From: Propionibacteriaceae bacterium
GTDB taxonomy: Bacteria > Actinomycetota > Actinomycetes > Propionibacteriales > Propionibacteriaceae
Assembly (NCBI GenBank): GCA_003158895.1
Contig: PMLO01000114.1
Coordinates: forward strand, 1 to 11,815
Direction: 5' to 3'
DNA: 11,815 nt
Shown: piece by piece, positions 1 through 7,000 of the stretch
Layout: each line of letters begins with the position of its first letter
Numbering within the stretch: the first letter of the stretch is position 1
Notes under the pieces: generated by a model
Database searches by the model: none
The model's input: only the letters and a program-made list of their open reading frames with translations
Told to the model about the DNA's origin: nothing
Position numbers and translations under genes: made by a program

Positions 1-27
1 CGGAGGTTCTCCGCGATTTGAGCGGCG

Positions 28-48
28 AAAACCCGGATCAACGACCCG
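28..48 (-). terminator. Terminator-like hairpin after the fucosidase gene
   Basis: Read on the minus strand, CGGGTC (48-43) pairs with GATCCG (39-34) across a 3-nt loop, with one G-T wobble. GG and then a TTTT run (31-28) follow. It starts a few bases past the fucosidase stop codon at 53-55, which is where a factor-independent terminator would sit. The stem is only 6 bp and the T-run is short, so termination would be weak. The remaining bases 1-27 show nothing I can name. Confidence 0.4.
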
Positions 49-52
49 CACT

Positions 53-1372
53 TCAGTCGAACGACAGGTCTGTCGGGGCCAGCTCGAGGGGCTCGTCGAA
101 GTCGCAGGCGATGACCGTACAGATCGGGTCCATGTCGGCGGCATTGGTCGCGTGGTCGATGAAGACGTACTCCCACCCGGCCGCCTTGTGGAGGCCACCG
201 ACGCGTTGGTGATCGAGCGCCGTGCCGGTGCCGACGACCTGGGCGCGGGCAACTGGCGTGGTCAGACCCTTGACCACGACGAACTCCTGAGGGAGCCCGA
301 ACAGATACAGGTACAGCGTCTTCCGGTCCTGCGACAGTGCCGTGGGGCCGTCGAAGTAGCCGAACCCGAGGCCGCGGTCCGTCTCGTACACCGCCTCCTC
401 GTTCCGGCGGATCCAGGCCCCCAGCCCGCGCAACCGTGATGCCGACTCCTCCGGGATCGTGCCGTCTTCCTTCGGGCCGACGTCCAGCAGCAGGTTGCCG
501 CCGCCGGCGAAGACCTCGACGAAGAGCTGTACGAGCTGGCGGATGCTCTTGAAATCGCGGTCGTGCTCCTTGTAGCCCCACGAGTCGTTGACCGTCACGC
601 ACAGCTCCCACGGACCGGCGGGCGGCGTCGCGAGCAGCGCCTGCTCCTGGGTGGCGAAGTCGCCGTACCCGCCCATCCGCCCGTTGAGCACCGCGTGCGG
701 CGCCTGCTCGCCGAGGAGCTCCGCCACCCCGGCCATGTGCCACTGCTCAGGCGTGCGCTCCCAGGCGCCGTCGAACCACAGGATGTCCGGGTCGTACGCG
801 CACAGTTCCTCGAGCTGTGCCCGGTGGAACTCGCGGAACCGGTCCCAGGCGGCGTAGTCCTCGTGGCCCTCCGGCGGGTACGAGTACCGGTTCTCGCGGT
901 CCGCGAGCATGCCCGGGTGGAAGGCGTCCGCCGGCGGCCGGATCGTCGCGTACTCCGGGTGATGCCAGTCGAGGTGCGAGAAGTACAGCCCGAGCTTGAT
1001 GCCGGCGCGCCGCATCGCCTCGGCGTACGGGGTGACGAGGTCACGGCCAGCCGGGGTCGCGGTCACGGTCGAGAAGCGAGACCCGTCCGGATAGGTCACA
1101 CCGGTGTCCCACAACGCCACGCCGTCGTGGTGCTTGGTCGTCAGCACCGCGTAGCGAGCACCCGCCTCGGCGAACAGAGAGGCCCAGGCATCGGGGTCGT
1201 ACGCACTCGCGGTGAAGCCCGGAGCCTGCGCGTAGTAGTCGTCCCACGAGCACTCGCCGAGCCAGTAGGCCCAGCTCTCGGCCGTGCTGTTCACCGCGTA
1301 GATGCCCCAGTGAAGGAAGATGCCCAGCTTCGCGCGGCCGTACCACTCCTGCATCGCCATGTACACATCCAA
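53..1372 (-). CDS. Alpha-L-fucosidase, GH29 family
   Basis: Retaining exo-glycosidase that removes terminal alpha-L-fucose from oligosaccharides. The 439-residue product opens with the GH29 signature WYGRAKLGIFLHWG (about 10-23). HHDG follows at 81-84, a barrel strand YFSHLDWHHPE at about 130-140, and DILWFDGAWE at 196-205, whose Asp201 fits the GH29 nucleophile. A glycine-rich stretch GGGNLLLDVGP (290-300) typical of the family ends the catalytic barrel, and a beta-sandwich-like tail follows. I see no signal peptide or lipobox, so it probably acts in the cytoplasm on imported fucosides, although no sugar transporter lies in the window. The start is uncertain: ATG codons at 1372, 1360 and 1354 are all possible and none has a strong Shine-Dalgarno. 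The acid/base residue cannot be assigned by eye. The desaturase upstream is 120 bp away, so separate transcription is likely. Confidence 0.93.
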   Translation of the reverse strand: MDVYMAMQEWYGRAKLGIFLHWGIYAVNSTAESWAYWLGECSWDDYYAQAPGFTASAYDPDAWASLFAEAGARYAVLTTKHHDGVALWDTGVTYPDGSRFSTVTATPAGRDLVTPYAEAMRRAGIKLGLYFSHLDWHHPEYATIRPPADAFHPGMLADRENRYSYPPEGHEDYAAWDRFREFHRAQLEELCAYDPDILWFDGAWERTPEQWHMAGVAELLGEQAPHAVLNGRMGGYGDFATQEQALLATPPAGPWELCVTVNDSWGYKEHDRDFKSIRQLVQLFVEVFAGGGNLLLDVGPKEDGTIPEESASRLRGLGAWIRRNEEAVYETDRGLGFGYFDGPTALSQDRKTLYLYLFGLPQEFVVVKGLTTPVARAQVVGTGTALDHQRVGGLHKAAGWEYVFIDHATNAADMDPICTVIACDFDEPLELAPTDLSFD

Positions 1373-1406
1373 CCAGGCGTTCGGCCGGGCGGCGATCTAC
1401 ATTCAC

Positions 1407-1460
1407 TGGCAAATACTCGGTCGCCGATTCACCTACGCACCGGCGGTCGCGTATTTGCCA
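1407..1460. repeat. 20-bp imperfect inverted repeat upstream of the fucosidase
   Basis: The left arm, TGGCAAATACTCGGTCGCCG (1407-1426), matches the reverse complement of the right arm (1441-1460) at 17 of 20 positions. The first ten bases match exactly, and 14 nt separate the arms. The AT-rich core TGGCAAATAC stands out in this GC-rich region. The repeat lies between the desaturase stop (1493) and the fucosidase start (1372). Possible roles are a paired operator for the fucosidase, a hairpin ending desaturase transcription, or both. No T-run follows the stem on the minus strand, which argues against a plain intrinsic terminator. On the minus strand a weak -10-like TAGATC lies just past the repeat, so a protein bound here could block a fucosidase promoter. 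No candidate regulator gene sits beside it. Confidence 0.65.
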
Positions 1461-1492
1461 CTGGATGGATGCGGGTCGATCGCGAACCGACG

Positions 1493-2599
1493 TCAGCCGC
1501 GACGCAGCCCGCTCATGGGGCACTCGTACGGGTCGCGGGCGGCGAGGCCGACGCGGTTGAGGTACTCGATGACGATCTTGTACGAGCGGCCGAGGCCGGT
1601 CTCCGTGTACGGGACGTCGAGCTCGGCGCACTTGGAACGCACGATGACACGGGCGCGAGCCAGGTACGGGCGGGCCATGTTCGGGAACAGGTGGTGCTCG
1701 ACCTGGTAGTTGAGCCCGCCGAACATCAGCGTGGCCCACCAGCCGCCCCGGATGTTGCGGGACGTACGGACCTGCTTGGTGAAGAAGTCGAGCCTCTCGT
1801 TCGGGCCGATGATCGGCATGCCCTTGTGGTTGGGGGCGAACGAGGCGCCCATGTACACGCCGAAGACGACGAGCTGTACGCCCAGGAACGCGAACGCCAT
1901 CCCGACCGGCAGCAGCCAGAACAGGAGGCCGAGGAAGATGACGAACCTGCCCGCGATGAGGCTCAGCTCGAGCCAGCGACCACGTACGGGGCCGCGCTGC
2001 ATGAGGTGCTTGAGCCCCTGGTAGTGGAGGTTGATCCCCTCGAGGCTGAGCAGCGGGAAGAACAACCACCCTTGCCGCTGCGTGATCCAACGCTTCAGGC
2101 CCGTAGCGGTGGCCGCGTCGGCCTCCACGAACGAGACCGTGTCCATGGCGATGTCGGGATCCTTGCCGATCTTGTTCGGGTTGCCATGGTGACGGGAGTG
2201 CTTCGAGTCCCACCACGAGTAGCTCATCCCGACGACGCCGCTCGCGAGGAGCCGCGCGAGGCGATCGTTGCGGGGGCCGCTCGCAAAGATCGTGCGGTGG
2301 GCGGCCTCGTGCGTGATGAACGCGACCTGGGTGAGCAGGATGCCCAGAACGGCAGCGATGACGAGCTGCCACCAGCTGTGACCCAGGAGTACGAAACCGG
2401 TACCGGCCCCGAGCAGGGCGATGGCGAGCGCGGCGCCCACGATCAGGTAGAACCACGGGGCTCGCTTCAGCAGGCCCTGGTCGCGCGCTTGCGCGGAGAC
2501 CTCGAGGAACGCCTTCGCCAGGTTCGGGAACGAGGACTGGGGATTCGGGCGCCGATCTGACAACTGATGCTGGCTGGGAATTGGAGTTGCGATGGACAT
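1493..2599 (-). CDS. Membrane fatty acid desaturase (acyl-CoA/acyl-lipid type)
   Basis: Di-iron integral membrane enzyme that introduces a double bond into a fatty acyl chain using O2 and electrons from a ferredoxin- or cytochrome-type donor. The 368-residue product has all three histidine boxes: HEAAH (97-101), HSRHH (134-138) and QVEHH (299-303). The glutamine-type third box is shared with front-end desaturases and with mycobacterial DesA3-like proteins. Hydrophobic stretches at about 49-72, 76-95, 211-232 and 234-252 fit the usual two pairs of membrane helices. Length is normal for the family. The ATG at 2599 has a weak purine-rich GGTGGTGA about 4 nt before it. No reductase or ferredoxin partner lies in the window, so electrons must come from elsewhere. 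Substrate and double-bond position cannot be read from the sequence. Confidence 0.93.
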   Translation of the reverse strand: MSIATPIPSQHQLSDRRPNPQSSFPNLAKAFLEVSAQARDQGLLKRAPWFYLIVGAALAIALLGAGTGFVLLGHSWWQLVIAAVLGILLTQVAFITHEAAHRTIFASGPRNDRLARLLASGVVGMSYSWWDSKHSRHHGNPNKIGKDPDIAMDTVSFVEADAATATGLKRWITQRQGWLFFPLLSLEGINLHYQGLKHLMQRGPVRGRWLELSLIAGRFVIFLGLLFWLLPVGMAFAFLGVQLVVFGVYMGASFAPNHKGMPIIGPNERLDFFTKQVRTSRNIRGGWWATLMFGGLNYQVEHHLFPNMARPYLARARVIVRSKCAELDVPYTETGLGRSYKIVIEYLNRVGLAARDPYECPMSGLRRG

Positions 2600-2715
2600 G
2601 AGTCACCACCCACTGGGGCCCACCCTGCGGCGGACAACAAGCCAAGGGCGGATGCCGATCGCTGAACCCAGACTACCCGCGTCGGACAAGGCAAGATGCA
2701 CTTTCAACGACTTTC

Positions 2716-3690
2716 CTACGGATTCGTAGGTTTCGGGACCGTAGCCACAACCGAGGCATTAAGGCGTGCGGCTAGGGCAAGGACCGCCGTGCGAAGTTCC
2801 TCTCCGCCCTCCACAGAGAAGTCCAGCGGAATCTGGGCGAGCCACTCTCCCGCGTACATCTCGGGGTTGTTGGTCGAGCCCGTGAGTACGCACTCGTCGC
2901 CGTCCGGTTCGAGCGTGCCCATGGCCGACCTGATCCACGGGCGCACGGTCTCGGCCGGCGCCTGGAACCGTACGCGCGTCCGCAGCGGCCACCCCTGGCC
3001 GAGGTTCTCCTCGAGCACGTGGATCGCGTCGAGATCCTCGGGAGGTGCGGACCGGCTGGACAGCTGCTCGACGGAGAGGACCCTGTCGATGCGGTACGTA
3101 CGGATGTCGCCGGCGGAGTTGCGGCACAGGAGGTACCACAACCCGTACCGCACGACGACAGCCCAGGGGTCGACCTCGCTCGTCCACTCGTGTCCCTGGC
3201 CGGTGCGGTAGCCGAGCCGTACGCGATGGCCGGTGGCTACCGCCTCGACGAGTGCGCTCGTGGTCGCCGGATCCGGCCGCGGGATGTCCGCGGGCGCCGC
3301 GGTGGTGTGCTGCCACAGCAGAGCCGCCGGGCGCCCCACGGATTCCGGCAGCGCCCGTACGAGCTTGGTGACGCCCGACCCGACGAGGCTGTCGGTCTGG
3401 GGAGCGCCCGAGGGAGAGTCCAGCACCGCCATGACAAGGCCCAATGCTTCGGGGCCTGTGAAGACGACGGGAGGCAGACGTACGCTGCGGCCGATCCGGT
3501 AGCCGCCGTACCGCCCGCGCACAGAGACCACAGGGATGTCCGCGTCGCGGAGGATCTGCACGTACCGGCGGACCGCGCGCTCGGTGACCCCGAGGCGCTC
3601 CGCGAGGTCCACCGCGCCCACGCCCGGGTGGCTCTGAATCACGTCGAGCGCGAGGAGTGCCCGCGCGGTAGGGCTGTCGGCCACCTGCAC
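2716..3690 (-). CDS. WYL-domain helix-turn-helix transcriptional regulator (YafY/PafC type)
   Basis: DNA-binding regulator of 324 residues. The N-terminal winged helix (about 8-65) includes VDLAERLGVTERAVRRYVQILR as the helix-turn-helix and VRGRYGGYRI as the wing, characteristic of YafY-like proteins. The WYL domain lies at about 150-215, with YGLWYLLCRN (182-191) and TYRIDRV (198-204). A C-terminal WYL-associated extension follows, so domain order and length are normal. WYL domains are thought to sense ligands, often nucleic acids or nucleotides, but the ligand here is unknown. The start is GTG at 3690, chosen because GAGGA sits 7 nt before it on the minus strand; a second GTG lies two codons in. 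It is divergent from the DinB/pentapeptide gene with a 54-bp gap, so it probably controls itself and that unit. Confidence 0.93.
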   Translation of the reverse strand: MQVADSPTARALLALDVIQSHPGVGAVDLAERLGVTERAVRRYVQILRDADIPVVSVRGRYGGYRIGRSVRLPPVVFTGPEALGLVMAVLDSPSGAPQTDSLVGSGVTKLVRALPESVGRPAALLWQHTTAAPADIPRPDPATTSALVEAVATGHRVRLGYRTGQGHEWTSEVDPWAVVVRYGLWYLLCRNSAGDIRTYRIDRVLSVEQLSSRSAPPEDLDAIHVLEENLGQGWPLRTRVRFQAPAETVRPWIRSAMGTLEPDGDECVLTGSTNNPEMYAGEWLAQIPLDFSVEGGEELRTAVLALAARLNASVVATVPKPTNP

Positions 3691-3744
3691 AGCCTATTCC
3701 TCAAGCGGAAGCCGACCGTCCGGATAGGCCTCTACGGTCCTTCC
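3691..3744. promoter_or_regulatory. Divergent promoter region between the WYL regulator and the DinB gene
   Basis: This 54-bp gap must carry promoters in both directions. It holds an inverted pair, GCCTATTCC (3692-3700) and GGATAGGC (3722-3729), which pair except for one extra T. The left arm overlaps the GAGGA ribosome site of the WYL gene. On the plus strand TACGGT (3733-3738) fits the actinobacterial -10 pattern TANNNT. It lies exactly 6 nt before the ATG at 3745, and no Shine-Dalgarno is present, so the DinB mRNA may be leaderless. A convincing -35 is not visible. The inverted pair is a candidate WYL-regulator operator by position only. Confidence 0.4.
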
Positions 3745-4536
3745 ATGACCGAATTCATCCAACAGGACCTCAGTGGTGCGCGGTTCGACCAGGTGGTCCT
3801 GACGGGCGCCGATTTCCATGGGGTACGGCTCAATGACGCGCACCTCCGAGACGTCGACCTGCGCGGGATCGACGTCCGTGGCGCGGTGATGTCCGGCACG
3901 CTGCGCGGCGTCGAGTTCTGGGACGTGGAGCTGTCCGGTGAGATCGGCCGCCTGGTCGTCAACGGCATCGACGTCGGCCCGTACGTGGAGGCTGAGCTCG
4001 ACCGTCGCATGCCCGAGCGCATCCTGATGCGGCCGACCGATCCGGAGGGGTTCCGTCAGGGCTTCGCGACGATCGAGCGATTGTGGGACGGCACTGTCGA
4101 GCACGCACGTACTTTCCCGCCCGAGGCGCTCCACCGCAGCGTCGACGGCGAGTGGTCGTTCATCCAGACGTTGCGCCACCTCGGGTTCGCGACGGCGTGC
4201 TGGGTGGGGATGGCGCTGGGCGACCCGAAGCCGTGGCACCCGTTCGACCTGCCGTGGGACGAGGCGCCCGGCTGGGACGACGTCCCGTGGGACCGCGAGA
4301 TCCAGCCGAGCCTCGACGAGGTGCTGGCTGTACGGGGGCAGCGCCGGGCGCTCATCCACGGCGTTCTCGACGGGCTCACCCAGGCGGAGCTCGACCGGGT
4401 CGTGTCGCCGATCGCCAACGGTCATCCGCCCGAGACCGTACCGGTCGCCCAGTGCCTCCGCGTCGTGCTCAACGAGGAGTGGGAGCACCGGCTGTACGCC
4501 GAGCGCGACCTCGCCATCATCAAAGAGGAGGGGTGA
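3745..4536 (+). CDS. Pentapeptide-repeat/DinB-domain fusion protein
   Basis: The 263-residue product joins two modules. Residues about 8-66 are pentapeptide repeats with a hydrophobic residue every fifth position: L9, F14, L19, F24, L29, L34, L39, V44, M49. The register then slips by one and resumes at L53, F58, L63. This makes about three turns of a right-handed quadrilateral beta-helix. Residues about 105-260 are a DinB-like four-helix bundle, with WSFIQTLRHLGFA (137-149) and NEEWEHRLYAERDL (243-256). H145 and H248 fit two ligands of the usual metal site. DinB-like proteins include thiol-dependent metal enzymes, but no thiol substrate is evident here. The frame is open far upstream; ATG 3745 is chosen because the repeats begin there and the divergent WYL gene starts at 3690. 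The stop overlaps the next gene's ATG, so the two are translationally coupled. Confidence 0.88.
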   Translation: MTEFIQQDLSGARFDQVVLTGADFHGVRLNDAHLRDVDLRGIDVRGAVMSGTLRGVEFWDVELSGEIGRLVVNGIDVGPYVEAELDRRMPERILMRPTDPEGFRQGFATIERLWDGTVEHARTFPPEALHRSVDGEWSFIQTLRHLGFATACWVGMALGDPKPWHPFDLPWDEAPGWDDVPWDREIQPSLDEVLAVRGQRRALIHGVLDGLTQAELDRVVSPIANGHPPETVPVAQCLRVVLNEEWEHRLYAERDLAIIKEEG

Positions 4537-5270
4537 TGACGGGCGTACGCGCGGAGCGCGTTCCAGCCGCCGCGGCGAGCGGGGTGATGGACATCGTGCT
4601 GCTGGGCGGCCTGTGGCTGCCTCATGAGGAGTGGGACACGGTCGTGGCCGAGCTCGCCGCCGACGGGTATCGCGGCGTGCCCGTGTTGCTGCCCGGACAG
4701 GGTGACGGCAACCTTCGGGCCACGCTGGACGATCAGCTGACGGCAGTCGTTCTGGCCGTCGACGAGTGCGAAGGCATGCCTCTCGTGGTCGGCCACTCCG
4801 CCTCCTCCGCGCTCGCGTGGATGGCCGCCGACGCCCGCCCGGACAAGGTCGCCGGCGTCGTCCTCATCGGCGGCTTCCCGGTGCCGGATGGCGCCACGTA
4901 CGCCGACTTCTTCCCCGTCGTCGACGGCGTCATGCCGTTCCCCAGCTGGGCGGCGTTCGACGCGCCGGTCATCGTCGACCTCGACGAAGCCACGCGCGAC
5001 CGCCTCGCCACCGCAATGATCCCGGTTCCGGAAGGCATCAGCCACGCGGTCGTACAGCTCACGGACGAGCGCCGCTACGAGTTGCCGGTCACGCTCATCT
5101 GCCCTGAGTTCTCTCCGGAACAGGCGAGGGAGTGGATAGACGCCGGGCAGGTGCCCGAGCTACCACTGGCGACACAGCTCGACCTCGTCGACATCGACTC
5201 CGGCCACTGGCCGATGGTGACGCAGCCGGCGAAGCTGGCCGAGCTGCTGGAAGCCGCCCGGACGCGCTGA
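4536..5270 (+). CDS. Alpha/beta-fold hydrolase
   Basis: Predicted soluble serine hydrolase of 244 residues with unknown substrate. After a short N-terminal tail, the first core strand is MDIVLLGGLWLP (18-29). The nucleophile elbow is VVGHSASSAL (84-93) with Ser88 as the likely nucleophile. The C-terminal DSGHWPMVTQP (221-231) supplies His224. The acidic member is not certain; a residue after the strand near VTLICPEF (185-192) is a candidate. The GHSAS elbow and GHWP histidine motif resemble small esterase-like alpha/beta hydrolases. The ATG at 4536 overlaps the DinB stop (TGATG) and follows a strong GAGGAGGGG, which fixes the start and indicates one operon. A later ATG at codon 18 is less likely. 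The stop codon abuts the stop codon of the opposing sigma factor gene with no gap. Confidence 0.88.
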   Translation: MTGVRAERVPAAAASGVMDIVLLGGLWLPHEEWDTVVAELAADGYRGVPVLLPGQGDGNLRATLDDQLTAVVLAVDECEGMPLVVGHSASSALAWMAADARPDKVAGVVLIGGFPVPDGATYADFFPVVDGVMPFPSWAAFDAPVIVDLDEATRDRLATAMIPVPEGISHAVVQLTDERRYELPVTLICPEFSPEQAREWIDAGQVPELPLATQLDLVDIDSGHWPMVTQPAKLAELLEAARTR

Positions 5271-6497
5271 TCAGGCCAGTCGCGCGGCACGGGCCAGCAG
5301 GTGGCGGCGCTCGGGGATGCTGTGGGTGAGGCGTGCGGCGAGCTCGTACTCAGCGCGTGCCCCGGACGTGTCGCCGACGCTCTCGAGGAAGTGGGCACGT
5401 ACGGCGTGGGTGCGGTGGTGGTCGATCAGCGTCGGGTCGGTCGCGGCGGTGTCGAGGGCCAGCAGCCCGGCTGCCGGACCGTCGACCATCGCCAGCGCGA
5501 CCACACGGTTGAGGCGCGTCATCGGGCTGGGGGCCCACGAGACCAGAAGGTCGTACAGGCCGAGGATCTCCCGCCAGTCGGTGTCCCCGGCAGTGGCGGC
5601 TTCGGCATGGACGGCGGCGATCGCTGCCTGCAGCTGGTACGGGCCGAGCGGCGCCGCGGACAGCGCACCGGTGATCAGCGTCACTCCCTCGTCGATGAGC
5701 GCACGGTCCCAGAGCCGCCGGTCCTGGTCGGCGAGGACGACGAGCTCGCCGTCGCGTCCGGTCCGAGCGGCCCGCCGCGAGTGCGTCAGCAGCATGAGTG
5801 CGAGCAGCCCGGCGACCTCACCCTCCTGACGTGTCAGCATCGGGTGGGCCTGTACGAGCGCGAGGAGCAGGCGCCCGAGCCGTACGGCTTCGTCGGCCAG
5901 GTCCACCCGGTCGAGCGAGGCGCCAGACGACGCGGTGTGGCCCTCGGTGAAGATCAGGTAGATGACCGCCGCGACGGCCGCAACCCGTTCGGGGAGGTCT
6001 GCGGGCGCGGGCAGCTCGAACCGTGCGCCGCGGAGGGTGGCCTTCGCCCTGCTGATCCGCTGGCCGATCGTGGCGCTCGGAACGAGGAAGCCATGGGCGA
6101 TCTGGTCGGTCGTCAACCCGCCGACAGCCCGAAGCGTGAGCGCGAGCTGCGACGGAAGCGGCAGCGACGGATGGCAGCAGAGGAAGAGCAGCTCGAGGGA
6201 GTCGTCCCGGGTGGGAGTCGGGCCTGGGTCCGGGTCGAAGGCCAGCGACTCCTCGCGCCGGCGCCGGGACGAGCTGCTGCGCCAGGAGTCGATGAGGCGA
6301 CGGTCCGCGACCCGTACGAGCCAGGCCGTGGGATCGTGGGGCGGACCGGTGACCTGCCACTCAGTGGCGGCCACGAGGAGCGCCTCCTGCATGGCGTCCT
6401 CGGCGTCCTCGAAGTCGCCGCGGCGACGTACCAGCGCGCCGAGGGCTCGCGGGGCGACCGCCCGGAGCAAGCCCTCGACATCGCTGGCGTCGGTCAC
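5271..6497 (-). CDS. ECF42-type RNA polymerase sigma factor with C-terminal extension
   Basis: 408-residue extracytoplasmic-function sigma factor. Region 2 covers about 5-80, with DFEDAEDAMQEALLVA (28-43) and the helix TAWLVRVADRRLIDSWR (57-73). The linker DDSLELLFLCCHPSL (98-112) is typical of this group. Region 4 covers about 112-160, with LTTDQIAHGFLVPSATIGQRISRAK. A long helical tail of about 240 residues follows, including IYLIFTEGH (179-187) and LGPYQLQAAIAAVHAEA (284-300). That tail, and the DGPF-protein gene directly upstream, identify the ECF42 group. From the family literature, these sigma factors lack a classical anti-sigma factor and the extension is thought to control activity. 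The GTG start (6495-6497) overlaps the DGPF gene stop by 4 nt (GTGA), so the pair is co-translated. The alpha/beta hydrolase ends base-to-base against it from the other strand. No key region looks broken. Confidence 0.94.
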   Translation of the reverse strand: MTDASDVEGLLRAVAPRALGALVRRRGDFEDAEDAMQEALLVAATEWQVTGPPHDPTAWLVRVADRRLIDSWRSSSSRRRREESLAFDPDPGPTPTRDDSLELLFLCCHPSLPLPSQLALTLRAVGGLTTDQIAHGFLVPSATIGQRISRAKATLRGARFELPAPADLPERVAAVAAVIYLIFTEGHTASSGASLDRVDLADEAVRLGRLLLALVQAHPMLTRQEGEVAGLLALMLLTHSRRAARTGRDGELVVLADQDRRLWDRALIDEGVTLITGALSAAPLGPYQLQAAIAAVHAEAATAGDTDWREILGLYDLLVSWAPSPMTRLNRVVALAMVDGPAAGLLALDTAATDPTLIDHHRTHAVRAHFLESVGDTSGARAEYELAARLTHSIPERRHLLARAARLA

Positions 6498-6871
6498 TGC
6501 TCGGGCCAGTCGTACGTCAGGACGGGCCGCACCTCGATGGCCGCGGCGCCGGCAGCGACCTCGGGGATCCGCTCCGCGATCTCGATGGCGCGTTCCCTGG
6601 AGGCGACGTCGACCAGGTAGAAGCCGGCGAGCATCTCCTTGGTCTCGGCGAATGGGCCGTCGGTGTGCACGTACGTCCCCTCACTGCCGCGTACGACAGT
6701 CGCGCTGGTGTCGGCGTCGAGTGCCTCACCGGAGACGTACTCGCCACTGGCGACCAGATCGGCGTTGAGCTTCTGGTACGCGGCGAGGGCGGACGCCTGC
6801 ATCGTCGGGGTGAACGAGGCGAACTGCTCGCGGGCGCCGAAGTTCTGGTGGATGAGGATGAGGTACTTCAT
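6494..6871 (-). CDS. YCII-related DGPF-domain protein
   Basis: Small soluble protein of 125 residues with a ferredoxin-like YCII fold. It begins MKYLILIHQ, a typical family start, and carries the name-giving DGPF motif at 71-74 within THDGPF-like context VHTDGPFAETKEMLAGFY. It ends with the usual IEVRPV strand (112-117). The molecular function of DGPF proteins is not established; they are the standard genetic partners of ECF42 sigma factors. The ATG at 6871 has AAGGA 6 nt before it within GGAAGGAAC, so the open frame running further upstream to 6949 is not the coding start. It is the first gene of the operon with the sigma factor, with a 4-nt overlap. Confidence 0.93.
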   Translation of the reverse strand: MKYLILIHQNFGAREQFASFTPTMQASALAAYQKLNADLVASGEYVSGEALDADTSATVVRGSEGTYVHTDGPFAETKEMLAGFYLVDVASRERAIEIAERIPEVAAGAAAIEVRPVLTYDWPEQ

Positions 6872-6921
6872 GGTCGTTCCTTCCTGTACTGGCAGCCTCT
6901 GGACGGCCGCTCCACCCGATA

Positions 6922-6948
6922 GTCGGAACGGGTCGGAGGATTTCGACA
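6922..6948 (-). promoter_or_regulatory. Candidate ECF42-dependent promoter of the DGPF-sigma operon
   Basis: On the minus strand TGTCGA (6948-6943) is followed after 17 nt by CGAC (6925-6922), about 50 nt before the DGPF ATG at 6871. As I recall, the promoter motif reported for ECF42 in Streptomyces is TGTCGA at -35 and CGA/TC at -10, which this matches in sequence and spacing. It therefore looks like the autoregulated promoter of this operon, giving a leader of about 40-45 nt. No second copy with this spacing was noticed in the other intergenic gaps. Confidence 0.6.
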
Positions 6949-7000
6949 CGTACCTGGGAGGAATCTGCCAAAGGATCGTCCGGCTGGCCAGATCAGGGCC

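Noticed and set aside
563..2560. Plus-strand open frame of 665 codons antisense to the fucosidase and desaturase
   Set aside because: Low-complexity product rich in Arg, Val, Glu and Pro with no domain, no start signal, and both opposite-strand genes carry clear catalytic motifs. This is a GC-bias shadow.
1041..2645. Minus-strand open frame of 534 codons overlapping the desaturase in another frame
   Set aside because: Arg/Pro-rich product; in the desaturase frame all histidine boxes are intact, so this is the shadow.
2670..2675. TAGTCT on the minus strand as the desaturase -10 box
   Set aside because: No acceptable -35 at 16-18 nt; a single hexamer is too weak to call a promoter.
2715..2730. 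Hairpin CCTACG-GATT-CGTAGG at the end of the WYL gene, as a terminator
   Set aside because: The 6-bp stem includes the WYL stop codon and no T-run follows on the minus strand, so support for a terminator is poor.
3019..3744. Upstream extension of the DinB frame into the WYL gene
   Set aside because: It would overlap the oppositely transcribed regulator, and the encoded residues have no domain. The pentapeptide repeats begin right after ATG 3745.
4083..4535. Upstream extension of the alpha/beta hydrolase frame into the DinB gene
   Set aside because: The extension is Arg/Pro-rich shadow; ATG 4536 has a strong ribosome site and the expected overlap.
5301..6620. Plus-strand open frame of 439 codons opposite the ECF42 sigma gene
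   Set aside because: No recognisable motif. The minus-strand frame has full sigma regions and the expected partner gene.
6494..6949. Longer DGPF protein starting at 6949
   Set aside because: The extra residues do not match the family; MKYLILIHQ at 6871 with a good ribosome site is the standard start.
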